Positions 16,536-25,661 of a DNA stretch of 64,000 nucleotides are shown here, in pieces. Made by a program: the position numbers and the translations under genes. Position 1 is the first letter of the stretch. Each line of letters opens with the position of its first letter. Under the pieces are notes generated by a model that had not been told where the DNA came from, searched no databases, and worked only from the letters and a program-made list of their open reading frames with translations. The stretch covers positions 1 to 64,000 of the forward strand of contig NZ_WTWY01000003.1 of the NCBI RefSeq assembly GCF_009870825.1, in the 5' to 3' direction. The stretch comes from Paenibacillus sp. USDA918EY. GTDB taxonomy: Bacteria > Bacillota > Bacilli > Paenibacillales > Paenibacillaceae.

Positions 16536-16563
16536 ATGAAATATTTATGTGTTATAATTTCAT
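16536..16563. promoter_or_regulatory. TetR operator 2, overlapping the tetR -10 box
   Basis: ATGAAAT (16536-16542) and ATTTCAT (16557-16563) span the same 28 bases as operator 1. The site overlaps TATAAT at 16553-16558, which suits autorepression. Confidence 0.7.
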
Positions 16564-16603
16564 CATTAGGCGGCGAATGCCGGAAAATGGAGCTGATACA
16601 CGA

Positions 16604-17206
16604 GTGAACGGCTTTGAACGTAGAGCACAGCAGATCAAAAACCGCATTAAAGAGACGACGTTAAAGATGCTCGCCTCTTGCAGCACTAAGCAAATCCGCA
16701 TCGCGGACATCGCTGGGGAAGCCGGCGTTTCCCAAGTGACGATCTATAATTATTTCGGCAGCAAGGAAGCCCTGATCCGGGAAGTATTCCGGGACTACGT
16801 CCAAGGCGCCATAGATGAATTCGAATCCGTCGTCCGCGGGAACTCCACGTTAAAAGAAAAGATCGAATACATCATTTTGCAAAAGAAAAAAAACTCCCAC
16901 ACCTTCCATCCTTCCGTCCTCGCGGAATTGATGCAGGAGAATCCGGAAATCCGGGAGATCGTCCGCCGAAATTACGAGGAGAAAAGTTTGCCGCTCGTGG
17001 CGGAACTGGTCGGCAAAGCAAAGGCAAACGGGGAAATTTCGGACGGCATATCGGTCGAAACGGTCATTATGTATTTGAACATGCTTTACGATTCGTCCGT
17101 GCGCATGCTCGCATCGACGCAATACGGCGAAGATCGGGACAAACTCATCGAGGAAATGGTGCATGTATTTTTTTATGGCATTTGTGGGCCCAAATCCCAA
17201 AAATGA
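16604..17206 (+). CDS. TetR-family transcriptional repressor
   Basis: 200 residues. The N-terminal helix-turn-helix is ADIAGEAGVSQVTIYNYFGSKEALIREVF, the canonical TetR pattern; the remaining helical domain should bind a ligand. GTG at 16604 is chosen because GGAG lies 11 bases upstream; ATG at 16577 has a weaker site and an upstream ATG at 16547 falls inside an operator. It is divergent from the ABC exporter pair, whose substrate is therefore a candidate inducer. Confidence 0.9.
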   Translation: MNGFERRAQQIKNRIKETTLKMLASCSTKQIRIADIAGEAGVSQVTIYNYFGSKEALIREVFRDYVQGAIDEFESVVRGNSTLKEKIEYIILQKKKNSHTFHPSVLAELMQENPEIREIVRRNYEEKSLPLVAELVGKAKANGEISDGISVETVIMYLNMLYDSSVRMLASTQYGEDRDKLIEEMVHVFFYGICGPKSQK

Positions 17207-17279
17207 TTCAACAATTGTAAAATCTATGTTAATTTTATGTTTTCATCGTGTAAAAAAACGAATATAGTAATGGTTAGCA

Positions 17280-17330
17280 ATGATCATCGGGGTCGCCGAC
17301 CGAATCCGAAAATGATGAACGACCCCGACA
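17280..17330 (+). other. leader hairpin upstream of the LTA synthase
   Basis: GGGGTCG (17289-17295) pairs with CGACCCC (about 17320-17326) in the 158-base gap before the gene. No T run follows, so it is not a terminator. It may affect mRNA stability; no role can be assigned. Confidence 0.35.
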
Positions 17331-17364
17331 TTCATCAAACCATGTTGTTTAGAAAGGAGCCGGA

Positions 17365-19242
17365 ATGATAGACTTTTCCTTACGTTCATCAAAGCCAAAA
17401 ACGCCTGTAGTCGCCATCTTCATTCTGTTGCTGCTTAAGCTGTTGCTTTTGCGATATTTTTTCTTTCATGAGATCATGTGGAGCCGGATCGCGGCGGACG
17501 CCGCCTCGCTGCTGGTGCTTCTGTCCCTGCTGGAGCTCGTCATCCCCAACAAAGCGAAGGGTATCGTGTACTGGCTGCTCAACTTGCTGTGCTCGTTTAT
17601 GTTTTTTGCGTCGGCGGTGTACTTTCAGCATTTCAACACCGTTCCGACCTACACCGCCCTCTCCGAGCTGAAGCAGGTGGGAGGCATCAAGGACAGCGTG
17701 CAGTCGACCATCGAAACGGCGAATTATCTCTTTTTTGCCGATATCGTCGTGATCACATTGGTTTGGGTCGTCGGCAGGCTGATGGGACGGAGACCGGGCA
17801 TGTCCGCTCCGCTTCGCAAAAGATGGCCGGCGGTCGTCGGCGTTGCCGCCCTTGCCGCCACGGTATTTTTTATCGCCAATGACCGGGGCATCACGAACGA
17901 AGTGCTCCAAGCCGAACACCTCGGCTTCTTTAATTATCAGGTAGCCGCGGGGCTCAAAGCCAAAGAGGAAGCCGCCATCGTCGCTTCCGGCAATATCGAG
18001 GAAACGGTGCAGAAAATCGAGTCGAAGGAAGCGTCGTTCACATATCAGGATCATCCGGAAGCGCAGCCGAAGTTTTTTGGGGCGGCCAAAGGCAAAAACG
18101 TCATCGTCATCCAAATGGAGGCGTTCCAGAACTTCCCGATCCATTTGAGTCTGGATAACCAGGAATTGACCCCGGTGCTGAACAGCCTGGCCAAAGACAG
18201 CTTTTACTTCTCGCGCGTATTCCAGCAGATCGGGCAAGGCAACACCTCCGACGCGGAATTCATGAGCAACACCTCGATTTATCCGACGGCGACCATCGCC
18301 ATGTCGACGGGCTTCGGCGACCGCGAGCTTCCAAGCATGCCGCGGCTGCTCGAGAAAAGAAATTACGAAGCAGACACGTTTCACGTGAACGACGTCAAGT
18401 TTTGGGATCGGGACAAGCTGTACCCGGCCTTGAATTTTACCCATTACTACGACAAACCGAACTATAAAAACGACCACTTTAACGAGTTTGGCGCGTCGGA
18501 CGAAGAATTGTACAAATTCGGCGTCCAAACGCTGTCCAAGCTCCACCAGGAGAAAAAACCTTTTTACGCGCAGTTCGTGACGGTATCCAGCCATTTTCCG
18601 TTCAACGTGCCGGAAGACCGGATGAAGATCAGCATCCCGGATGCCTTGAAAGGAACGCAGCTCGGCAATTATTTGGCTGCCGTCAATTACACGGATTATG
18701 CGATCGGAACCTTGATCGACCAATTGAAGCAAAACGGCATGTGGGACGACACCGTGCTTGTCATCTACGGCGACCACTTCGGCCTGCAGCCGCAGGATAA
18801 CGATCCCGCGATGGTCAGCCAGGCGCTGGGCATCAAATACGATCCGAGCGTCACGCGTTTCAACATTCCGCTTCTGATCCACGTGCCCGGCTTGCCGGGA
18901 CAGGAAGTGAAGCAGGTCGGCGGGCAGGTGGACATCATGCCGACGCTCGCCAACCTGCTCGGGATATCGCTGAAAGAAGAAAACTTCACCGCATTTGGCC
19001 ATGATTTGCTGAACATCGACCATAACATTGTCGGCAGCCGTTATTACTTGCCGACGGGTTCCTTCTTTAACGACGACATTTTGTACGTTCCGGGCAAAAC
19101 GTTTGAGGACGGCAGCGCGGTCAACCTCGACACGCTCGAACCTGTCGCCGATTTCGCCAAATACAAACCGGATTACGAATACAACCTGTCGCAAATGAAG
19201 CTGTCGGACGAATACGTCAAACTGCTGCCGAAGCGGGAATAA
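17365..19242 (+). CDS. ltaS: LTA synthase-family glycerophosphotransferase
   Basis: 625 residues. Five N-terminal transmembrane segments (to about 170) anchor an extracellular sulfatase-like domain that polymerises glycerol phosphate from phosphatidylglycerol into lipoteichoic acid. The metal ligand is E252 (QMEAFQNF) and the catalytic threonine is T294 in GQGNTSDAE; later motifs include VIYGDHFG. AAAGGAG precedes the ATG. Firmicutes often have several paralogues, some acting only as primases or in stress and sporulation, so the exact paralogue is open. Confidence 0.92.
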   Translation: MIDFSLRSSKPKTPVVAIFILLLLKLLLLRYFFFHEIMWSRIAADAASLLVLLSLLELVIPNKAKGIVYWLLNLLCSFMFFASAVYFQHFNTVPTYTALSELKQVGGIKDSVQSTIETANYLFFADIVVITLVWVVGRLMGRRPGMSAPLRKRWPAVVGVAALAATVFFIANDRGITNEVLQAEHLGFFNYQVAAGLKAKEEAAIVASGNIEETVQKIESKEASFTYQDHPEAQPKFFGAAKGKNVIVIQMEAFQNFPIHLSLDNQELTPVLNSLAKDSFYFSRVFQQIGQGNTSDAEFMSNTSIYPTATIAMSTGFGDRELPSMPRLLEKRNYEADTFHVNDVKFWDRDKLYPALNFTHYYDKPNYKNDHFNEFGASDEELYKFGVQTLSKLHQEKKPFYAQFVTVSSHFPFNVPEDRMKISIPDALKGTQLGNYLAAVNYTDYAIGTLIDQLKQNGMWDDTVLVIYGDHFGLQPQDNDPAMVSQALGIKYDPSVTRFNIPLLIHVPGLPGQEVKQVGGQVDIMPTLANLLGISLKEENFTAFGHDLLNIDHNIVGSRYYLPTGSFFNDDILYVPGKTFEDGSAVNLDTLEPVADFAKYKPDYEYNLSQMKLSDEYVKLLPKRE

Positions 19243-19265
19243 TTACGGCCGTTATCGAAAAGCGC

Positions 19266-19312
19266 AAAAAAACACACAAGCATCCTCTCCATGGAAGCTT
19301 GTGTGTTTTTTA
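19266..19312. terminator. bidirectional terminator between ltaS and deoR
   Basis: AAACACACAAGC pairs with GCTTGTGTGTTT, flanked by an A run on the left and a T run on the right. The genes on each side converge here. Confidence 0.9.
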
Positions 19313-19316
19313 TCAT

Positions 19317-20078
19317 TCACTCCGCGACGATGAGCTCGATCCCTTTTTCCCGCAGCAGCCTGGCATCCGTGCCTGCGATGTGGCTGTCCGTAATGACCGT
19401 GTCGATCTCTTCCCAGCCGGCCACATGCGTAAACGCCTGCACGCCGATCTTGCTGGCATCGGCCAATAAATACACGTTTGCGGCCTGTTTGATCAGCTTA
19501 TGTTTGACCATCGCCTGCAGCTCGTTCGATTCGCTGATGCCCCGCTCCGGGTGAACCCCTTTGCATGAAACGAACGCTTTTTCGACATAGTAGGCTTCCA
19601 GGCTGCGCTCGGCCATCGGACCGACGTACGAAAGGGATCTTGCCGCCAAAATGCCGCCGGTCGAGATGACCTCGATTTTTTCCTTCGACGACAGCTCCAG
19701 CGCCACCTTGATGGAATTCGTCAACACCGTAAGCGGAATATCCGGCAGGATCGACGCCATGTACCACGCCGTCGAGCTGGCGTCCAGCGCGATCCGGTCA
19801 TGCGGCTCGATCAGGGCGACAGCCGCTTTGGCGATGCGTTTCTTTTCCTCCTGGTGCATCACTTCCCGTTCGAAATACGGCGTTTCGGCCTGCGTCTCTT
19901 TGACGCTGACCGCCCCGCCGTGGCTGCGCCGAAGCTTGCCCTGCTGCTCCAGACGGTCCAGATCGCGTCGGATCGTTTCTTCCGTGACCCCGCACAGCTC
20001 GCTCAGCTCGGATACCCGGATGCTGCCCCTTTCGTTGACGAGGCTTACGATTTTATCGTATCTTTCCGCAACTAACAT
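19317..20078 (-). CDS. DeoR-family sugar regulator, RhaR-like
   Basis: 253 residues. The N-terminal helix-turn-helix has the DeoR signature region RVSELSELCGVTEETIRRDLDRLE, and the C-terminal domain is the phosphosugar-sensing DeoRC fold (LDASSTAWYMA, LTNSIKVAL). It is the last gene of the rhaEW-lutABC group. In Bacillus the rhaEW operon is controlled by the DeoR-type RhaR, so the same role is inferred here, with rhamnulose-1-phosphate as likely effector. A -10 box TATAAT lies at 20149-20154, so it may also have its own promoter. Confidence 0.85.
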   Translation of the reverse strand: MLVAERYDKIVSLVNERGSIRVSELSELCGVTEETIRRDLDRLEQQGKLRRSHGGAVSVKETQAETPYFEREVMHQEEKKRIAKAAVALIEPHDRIALDASSTAWYMASILPDIPLTVLTNSIKVALELSSKEKIEVISTGGILAARSLSYVGPMAERSLEAYYVEKAFVSCKGVHPERGISESNELQAMVKHKLIKQAANVYLLADASKIGVQAFTHVAGWEEIDTVITDSHIAGTDARLLREKGIELIVAE

Positions 20079-20192
20079 AGCTACCCTCTTTCATCGCCGG
20101 CCTTCCCGCCAGCCGGATTCACCTTGGAATTTCGCAAAATCAAAACCTATTATACCAAAACTCCGGGAGCAGGCGCATGTTCTTGAAGCGGC

Positions 20193-20918
20193 CTATCCGA
20201 CAATCAACGCATAGGCCACGCCCGGGCCATGGACGCCGATCGTGAGGTCGTTTTCGATGTCCGAGGATCGGCTGGGCCCGGAGATAAAATGCACGCCTGC
20301 CGGGAAACGGTCCCCGGGGACGCTCGCGATCTCTCTCATCGCTTCGCCAAGCCGCGTTAGCATGCGCTCCGCCGGAATGACGGCGATGAGCACGTTCGGC
20401 AGCAGCGATACCGAGCGGCCTTTGTCCTTGGAGGATGTCACGACAACGGTGCCGGTGTAAGCAACCGCATGATCGACGAGCACGATTCCGACATCCGCAT
20501 GCTCGCAGATGGAACCGGATCCTTCGGGATCGAGGCCGTTCCAGGCATGATGCGAAAGCTCAGGCATGACGCTCTCCAGCGCAAGCCCCCCGAGCTCAGG
20601 CAAGTTTTGCCGGACGGTGGACTTCGCCTGCTGCTCTCTGGCGATGCGGGCGATGACCTGCGGCAGTTCGGACATCGAAGCGATTCGTTCGGGATATCCG
20701 CCGGCTGCCTTCCAATTGTCCATGAACCGCGTGATTTTGTCTTCGGCCCCCAGCTCGTAGGAGGTCCAGAAATCCGGCGCCCCCCGGAACGGATGCACCG
20801 GGGCCGGGCTAACCGTCGATCGCCCCAGCCTGCTTGCGATGTTGCCGATAAACCGCTTTTCCGCCTCAAGCGATTCGCGGTATAATCCGGCTAAAAATTC
20901 CGGATCGGATTTGGTCAT
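20193..20918 (-). CDS. lutC: lactate utilization protein C
   Basis: 241 residues of the LutC/YkgG (DUF162) family. With LutA and LutB it forms the iron-sulfur L-lactate oxidase that makes pyruvate. The region ICEHADVGIVLVDHAVAYTGTVVV and the glycine-rich C-terminus (ISGPSRSSDIENDLTIGVHGP) are characteristic. The start ATG at 20918 overlaps the lutB stop (ATGA), which indicates coupling; the frame extends to 21029 but only inside lutB. Confidence 0.92.
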   Translation of the reverse strand: MTKSDPEFLAGLYRESLEAEKRFIGNIASRLGRSTVSPAPVHPFRGAPDFWTSYELGAEDKITRFMDNWKAAGGYPERIASMSELPQVIARIAREQQAKSTVRQNLPELGGLALESVMPELSHHAWNGLDPEGSGSICEHADVGIVLVDHAVAYTGTVVVTSSKDKGRSVSLLPNVLIAVIPAERMLTRLGEAMREIASVPGDRFPAGVHFISGPSRSSDIENDLTIGVHGPGVAYALIVG

Positions 20919-22420
20919 GGTTGCCTTCCTCCCTTCTCCCGGTCCTGAACGATTTTTTCCATGCGCGACTTCATCTCGTCCGTCATCGGTTTGAACGAAT
21001 GCTCCGCTTCCGAAGCCAGCTTCGCCCATTGCTCCCGGAACGACTTTTCAGGCAGCGCCGGAATATGGCGGTATGCCGTCCAGCCGCCGAGCGGTCCGAT
21101 GCGCGATTTGATGACCCCGCCCCGTACCAGCAGCTTTTGCCCCAACTGCCCCGCCTTGACCGCACGCTCGAACCAGGCGTGATTTCCCATCAGCATTTTG
21201 AAGCCTTTCATCGCCATTTTTTCGCCGGGGGCGGTCACCCCTCGTTCCACCTTCCGGTTGCGCAAATAAACGAGCATGTCATGCAGCGGGATTTTGACGG
21301 GACAAGCTTCGTAACAGGCGCCGCAAAGGCTGGACGCATTGGCGATGTCGCGCCACTCCTCCGCGTTTTTGTTGAGCGCCGGGGTCAGCACCGCCCCGAT
21401 CGGGCCGCTGTACGTTCCGGGATAGGAATGTCCGCCGATATGCCGGTACACCGGGCAGGCATTCAGGCAGGCGCCGCAGCGGATGCAATTGAGCAGCTCC
21501 TGAAAATCCGGGTCCCCGAGCTGCAGCGACCGCCCGTTATCCACGATGATGATATGCATTTCTTCGGGGCCGTCCCCGTCTTCCGTCCGCCTTGGGCCTG
21601 TGATGCCGGACATGTACATCGTCATCTTTTGCCCGGTCGCCGATCTGGGCAGCAGCGTGGCCATCACTTCGAGATCGTCCCAAGTCGGAATGAGCCGTTC
21701 CATTCCCATGAGCGTAATCTGGATTTTGGGCACCGTGCTGACCATGCGGGCGTTGCCTTCGTTTTCGAAAATGACGACGGTGCCGGTTTCGGCGATGCCG
21801 AAATTGCAGCCCGTCAGCCCGATGTCCGCTTCAAGAAACTTGTCGCGCAGCTTGCGTCTCGCAAAACCGGCGAGCACCTTCGTTTCCGGCGGCAGCGTTT
21901 CTCCGGCCTCCTTCGACAGCAGCTCGGCGATTTGGCGGCGGTTTTTGTGAATGGCCGGAATAATGATATGGGACGGCGGTTCGTTGGCCAACTGGATGAT
22001 GTATTCGCCCAGATCGCTTTCGATCGATTCGATCCCGATTTGTTCGAAAGCTTCGTTGATATGGACCTCCTCGGAGACCATCGATTTGGATTTCACCACG
22101 GATTTCGCTCCCCGGTGTTTCGCGATGTCCAGGGCGATTCGGGCCGCATCCTTCCCTTCCGGCGCAAAATGGACGTGAACGCCTTGCGCGCGGGCATTGT
22201 CGATAAACCGGCTCAAATAATGATCGAGGTGCGCGACCGTGTGGGCCCGGATTTGCCGTCCGCGCTCCCGCCACTCCTCCCAGTTGCCGTGTTCGGCCGT
22301 CGCCGCCTTTTTCCCGTTTTTCAGCCTTTCGGTCGTAAACTTGACGGCGTCGATCAGGAACTCGTCCTGAAGGGCGGCTTTGGCCCGCTCCTTGACGTTA
22401 GACCCCTGCGGTTTGCTCAC
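20915..22420 (-). CDS. lutB: lactate utilization iron-sulfur protein B
   Basis: 501 residues. The N-terminal LUD domain is followed by two ferredoxin-type 4Fe-4S motifs, CIRCGACLNACPVY and CGACYEACPVKIP, and a C-terminal DUF3390-like segment. It carries electrons within the LutABC L-lactate oxidation complex. It overlaps lutA by 23 bases and lutC by 4, so the three are tightly coupled. The neighbouring rhaEW product makes lactate from lactaldehyde, which explains the grouping. Confidence 0.95.
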   Translation of the reverse strand: MSKPQGSNVKERAKAALQDEFLIDAVKFTTERLKNGKKAATAEHGNWEEWRERGRQIRAHTVAHLDHYLSRFIDNARAQGVHVHFAPEGKDAARIALDIAKHRGAKSVVKSKSMVSEEVHINEAFEQIGIESIESDLGEYIIQLANEPPSHIIIPAIHKNRRQIAELLSKEAGETLPPETKVLAGFARRKLRDKFLEADIGLTGCNFGIAETGTVVIFENEGNARMVSTVPKIQITLMGMERLIPTWDDLEVMATLLPRSATGQKMTMYMSGITGPRRTEDGDGPEEMHIIIVDNGRSLQLGDPDFQELLNCIRCGACLNACPVYRHIGGHSYPGTYSGPIGAVLTPALNKNAEEWRDIANASSLCGACYEACPVKIPLHDMLVYLRNRKVERGVTAPGEKMAMKGFKMLMGNHAWFERAVKAGQLGQKLLVRGGVIKSRIGPLGGWTAYRHIPALPEKSFREQWAKLASEAEHSFKPMTDEMKSRMEKIVQDREKGGRQP

Positions 22421-23147
22421 GGTTCCTCACCCCTTCGTACAGCAGCTCGGCCAGATGCATCACGCGGACCGGCTTGCCCTGGAATTTCAGATTCCCGCCG
22501 ATGTTCAGCAAGCAGCCCATGTCCAGTCCGACGAGCACTTCGGCTTCCGTCTCCAGCACATGCTGGCTTTTTTCCGCGACCATCGCCCCGGATATTTCGC
22601 TCATCTTGATGGCGAACGTGCCGCCAAAACCGCAGCAGTCTTCGGCATAAGGCAGCGGGACGTATTCCATGCCTTCGACATGGCTCATCAGCTCCATCGG
22701 CTCGTCCTTGATCCCCAATAGCCGCGAGCCGTGACAGGAAGGATGGTAAGTCACTTTATGCGGAAAATACGCCCCGACATCCGTAACGCCCAGCACCTGC
22801 ACGAGAAATTGGGTGAACTCGTACGTTTTTTCTTTCAGACGGTTGCTTTTTTCAAGCAGCACAGGGTCGTTTTCGAACAGCTTCGGATAATAATGATGGA
22901 CCATGCCCGTACACGAACCCGAAGGCGCAATGACAAAATCGCAGTCGTCAAACGCTTCCAAAATCGTTTTGGCCGACGCCCGGGCTTCATCCCAATAGCC
23001 GCTGTTAAAGGCCGGCTGGCCGCAGCAGGTCTGTACCTTCGGAAAATCCAGCCTTACCCCGTATCGGGCCAACAGCTGCGCCATCGCTTCGCCGATCGGC
23101 GGAAACAGCGCATCGCTGATGCATGTAATAAAAAGCGATACTTTCAT
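22398..23147 (-). CDS. lutA: lactate utilization protein A (CCG-domain)
   Basis: 249 residues with two cysteine-rich CCG domains, TCCGQPAFNSG and DCCGFGGTFAIK, as in heterodisulfide reductase subunit B and glycolate oxidase GlcF. It is the third part of the L-lactate oxidase. ATG at 23147 follows AAGGAGGAG; an upstream start at 23171 would bury that site. It follows rhaEW by 193 bases with a hairpin in the gap. Confidence 0.93.
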   Translation of the reverse strand: MKVSLFITCISDALFPPIGEAMAQLLARYGVRLDFPKVQTCCGQPAFNSGYWDEARASAKTILEAFDDCDFVIAPSGSCTGMVHHYYPKLFENDPVLLEKSNRLKEKTYEFTQFLVQVLGVTDVGAYFPHKVTYHPSCHGSRLLGIKDEPMELMSHVEGMEYVPLPYAEDCCGFGGTFAIKMSEISGAMVAEKSQHVLETEAEVLVGLDMGCLLNIGGNLKFQGKPVRVMHLAELLYEGVRNREQTAGV

Positions 23148-23235
23148 CCCGGCTTCTCCTCCTTTGCTCACAGGTCAGGATTTTGCAAAATCCTCAAGTA
23201 AAAATCGATTCGGGCCGACGCCCGGATAGAAAATC

Positions 23236-23293
23236 AATCCCCACATGCCCGGGGCGCTTCTCGCTTTGCGCTTGTTCAGGCATGACGGGGATT
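23236..23293 (-). terminator. intra-cluster hairpin between rhaEW and lutA
   Basis: AATCCCC (23236-23242) and ATGCC pair with GGCAT and GGGGATT (23287-23293). Only a weak T stretch follows on the minus strand, so it may be a partial terminator or a processing site that lowers lut expression relative to rhaEW. Confidence 0.5.
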
Positions 23294-23340
23294 GGGGTAT
23301 TTATGACATCAAGATGACGGCAAACGGGAGCGGGCAGGAA

Positions 23341-25407
23341 TTACCGCGTAAACGCCGCAGGCACCCCGCCGTCGATCGTCAGCATGCAGCCGGTCGTTTT
23401 TTCGGCTTTCGACGATGCGAAGAAGGCGATGCCTTCCGCCACGTCCTTCGGATAAATATTGACGAGAAGCGTCGTTCTTTTCCGGTAATGCTCTTCCAGC
23501 TGATCCGGTTCGATGCCGTAAGCCGCGGCGCGTTCATTGCGCCAGTTGGAATTCCAAATCGCGGAACCCTGCAAAATCGCGTCAGGCAAAATCGTGTTGA
23601 CGCGGATGCCGTGTTCCCCGCCTTCAGCCGCGATGCAGCGTGCCAGATGCGCTTCAAGCGCTTTGACGGAACTGTAGGCCGTCACGTTTTTGCCTGCATA
23701 GACGGAGTTTTTCGATCCGACGAAAATCATGCTGCCGCCGAGTCCCTGCTCCTTCATCTGCTTGAATGCTTCGCGTGCCACGAGGAAGTAGCCCGTGCCC
23801 AGCACGTTCATGTTCAGGTTCCATTCCTTGAGCGATGTCTCGTCGAACGGGCTGGAGGTCGCAAGACCGGCGTTGTTGACGATAATATCGACGCCGCCGT
23901 AAGCGAGCGCCGTTTCGCCAAGCGCCGCGATGACCATTTCTTCGCTGGTCACGTCCATTTTAACCGCTTTGGCCCGTCCTTCGCCATACTGCGCATTGAT
24001 TTCGGCCGCTACCTTCTCGGCGCCTTCAAGATTGAGGTCCGCCAACACGACATGGGCCCCTTCGGAGGCGAGGCGCCGGGCCGTTTCGCTGCCGATGCCG
24101 CCCGCGCCGCCGGTAATAAACGCGACCTTGCGCGAAAACTCTGCTTCGGCGGGCGCCAGCGTCAGCTTATACAGCTCAAGCGGCCAATATTCCACGTTGT
24201 AGGATTCGTTTTCGTTCAGCGACACGAATTCGCCGAGGGCCGTCGCGCCTTTCATGACGGCAATCGCGCGGTGGTACAGCGCGCCGCTGACGCCGGCCAT
24301 CGCCAGGCTTTTTCCGGTGTTGACCATGCCGATTCCCGGAATGAGGATGACGCGCGGAGCCGCTTCGAACATGACGTCTCCTTCATGCTTGTTCCGTTCG
24401 AAATAAGCTTTGTATTCCTCCTTGTATTCTTCGATGCCTTTGCGCACCGCTTCCTTCAGTCCGGCTGCCCCGTCGGAAGGCGACCATTCCACGAACAACG
24501 GAACGCGTTTCGTATGCACCAGGTGATCCGGGCAAGCCGCGCCGACCTGGGAAAGCTCCTTGGCGTTTTTGCTGTTGACGAACTGGAGCACGTCGTCCCC
24601 GTCATCGTACGAGCAGATCATTTTTTTGCCGTCGCTGACCGCGCCGCGAATGACCGGCATCACTTCCGCCAGGATCGCTTTGCGCTTCTCTTCCGGCAAT
24701 GTTTCCGCCTGGCGTCCGCCGAAGACTTGATCCTCCTGAATGCGTTCGTTGATGTAGCGCTCAGCTTTTTGGATCATGGCGATCGTTTGGTTGTAGCACG
24801 CTTCCGACGTTTCGCCCCAAGTGACCAGGCCGTGTTTTTCCATCAGGACGAGCTGGGCGTTCGGGTTGTTTTTGACGCCTTCGGCGATCATTTTGGATAA
24901 CGTGAAGCCCGGACGGATATAAGGCACCCATACGAAGGTGTCCCCGTAAATCTCTTTTGCGATTTCTTTGCCGTTATCCGCGCAGCACAGGCTGATTATG
25001 GCATCCGGATGCGTATGGTCCACGTGCGGATAAGGCAGGAATGCGTGCAGAAGCGTTTCGATCGAAGCCCGCGGATGTTTGCTGTCGATCATGCAGTGCG
25101 ACAAGTAAGCGACCATCTCCTCGTCCGGCATTTCATCGCGTTCGATGAGCGGACGGATATCCTCCAGGCGCAGTCCCGTAAAATGCCCGGCTTTCATCGT
25201 CGCCAGGTCGGAGCCGCTCCCCTTTACCCACATCACTTCCACGTCGCGGCCGCGGAAATCCTTTTCGGTCGTTTTCAGCGAGGTGTTTCCGCCGCCCCAG
25301 TTGCAGACGCTCCGGTCGCTGCCGATCAGGTTGGAGCGGTAGACGAGTTCTTCCACGCCCGCTTTCGATTTGGATGCTTCTTCGTTATTCCAAAGACTTT
25401 GAACCAT
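23341..25407 (-). CDS. rhaEW: bifunctional rhamnulose-1-phosphate aldolase / L-lactaldehyde dehydrogenase
   Basis: 688 residues. The N-terminal class II aldolase domain (about 1-400; motifs HPDAIISLCC and MEKHGLVTWG) would split rhamnulose-1-phosphate into dihydroxyacetone phosphate and lactaldehyde. The C-terminal short-chain dehydrogenase domain (ITGGAGGIG, NNAGLA, catalytic Y578 and K582 in YSSVK) would oxidise lactaldehyde to lactate. This is the known RhaEW/YuxG architecture. AGGAGG precedes the ATG. The downstream lutABC would take the lactate on to pyruvate. No rhamnose isomerase or kinase gene is nearby. Confidence 0.93.
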   Translation of the reverse strand: MVQSLWNNEEASKSKAGVEELVYRSNLIGSDRSVCNWGGGNTSLKTTEKDFRGRDVEVMWVKGSGSDLATMKAGHFTGLRLEDIRPLIERDEMPDEEMVAYLSHCMIDSKHPRASIETLLHAFLPYPHVDHTHPDAIISLCCADNGKEIAKEIYGDTFVWVPYIRPGFTLSKMIAEGVKNNPNAQLVLMEKHGLVTWGETSEACYNQTIAMIQKAERYINERIQEDQVFGGRQAETLPEEKRKAILAEVMPVIRGAVSDGKKMICSYDDGDDVLQFVNSKNAKELSQVGAACPDHLVHTKRVPLFVEWSPSDGAAGLKEAVRKGIEEYKEEYKAYFERNKHEGDVMFEAAPRVILIPGIGMVNTGKSLAMAGVSGALYHRAIAVMKGATALGEFVSLNENESYNVEYWPLELYKLTLAPAEAEFSRKVAFITGGAGGIGSETARRLASEGAHVVLADLNLEGAEKVAAEINAQYGEGRAKAVKMDVTSEEMVIAALGETALAYGGVDIIVNNAGLATSSPFDETSLKEWNLNMNVLGTGYFLVAREAFKQMKEQGLGGSMIFVGSKNSVYAGKNVTAYSSVKALEAHLARCIAAEGGEHGIRVNTILPDAILQGSAIWNSNWRNERAAAYGIEPDQLEEHYRKRTTLLVNIYPKDVAEGIAFFASSKAEKTTGCMLTIDGGVPAAFTR

Positions 25408-25467
25408 GAATGATGCCTCCTATATTAAATGGTTTTGTTTTTGTTTGTTTCCATTTGAATTGATTTG

Positions 25468-25473
25468 ATTATA
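25468..25473 (-). promoter_or_regulatory. -10 box of the rhaEW promoter
   Basis: TATAAT on the minus strand, 61 bases upstream of the start codon. The -35 region (GTGTAA) is weak, suggesting activator or repressor control. Confidence 0.5.
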
Positions 25474-25508
25474 ACAGAACGTTTTTGATTTTACACCCAT
25501 TTTCTTCG

Positions 25509-25524
25509 TTTTATGTCTGATTAT
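25509..25524. promoter_or_regulatory. 16-base motif shared with the rhaD upstream region
   Basis: TTTTATGTCTGATTAT is identical to 57549-57564, upstream of the second aldolase gene rhaD. Candidate DeoR/RhaR operator. Confidence 0.55.
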
Positions 25525-25544
25525 TTTTAAACCGTCAATAACAA

Positions 25545-25588
25545 AAAAAGACGGAACCGGCAGCAGTGCCGGTCACGCCTCTTTTCAA
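25545..25588 (-). terminator. terminator downstream of the nickel permease
   Basis: On the minus strand ACCGGCA and TGCCGGT pair around CTGC, an outer GGCG/CGTC stem extends the hairpin, and seven T follow. Confidence 0.8.
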
Positions 25589-25661
25589 TCATATGAATCA
25601 TGTTGATCACGCGTTTAGCGGAGATCACGAAATTCGATCCGCGAGCAAAATGACATGGTCC

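Noticed and set aside
17389..19194. 601-residue open frame antisense to the LTA synthase gene
   Set aside because: It is a shadow of ltaS: no ribosome site, no recognisable domain and composition dominated by charged low-complexity residues.
20921..22609. 562-residue open frame antisense to lutB and lutA
   Set aside because: No start signal and no conserved motif; the opposite strand has two coupled lut genes.
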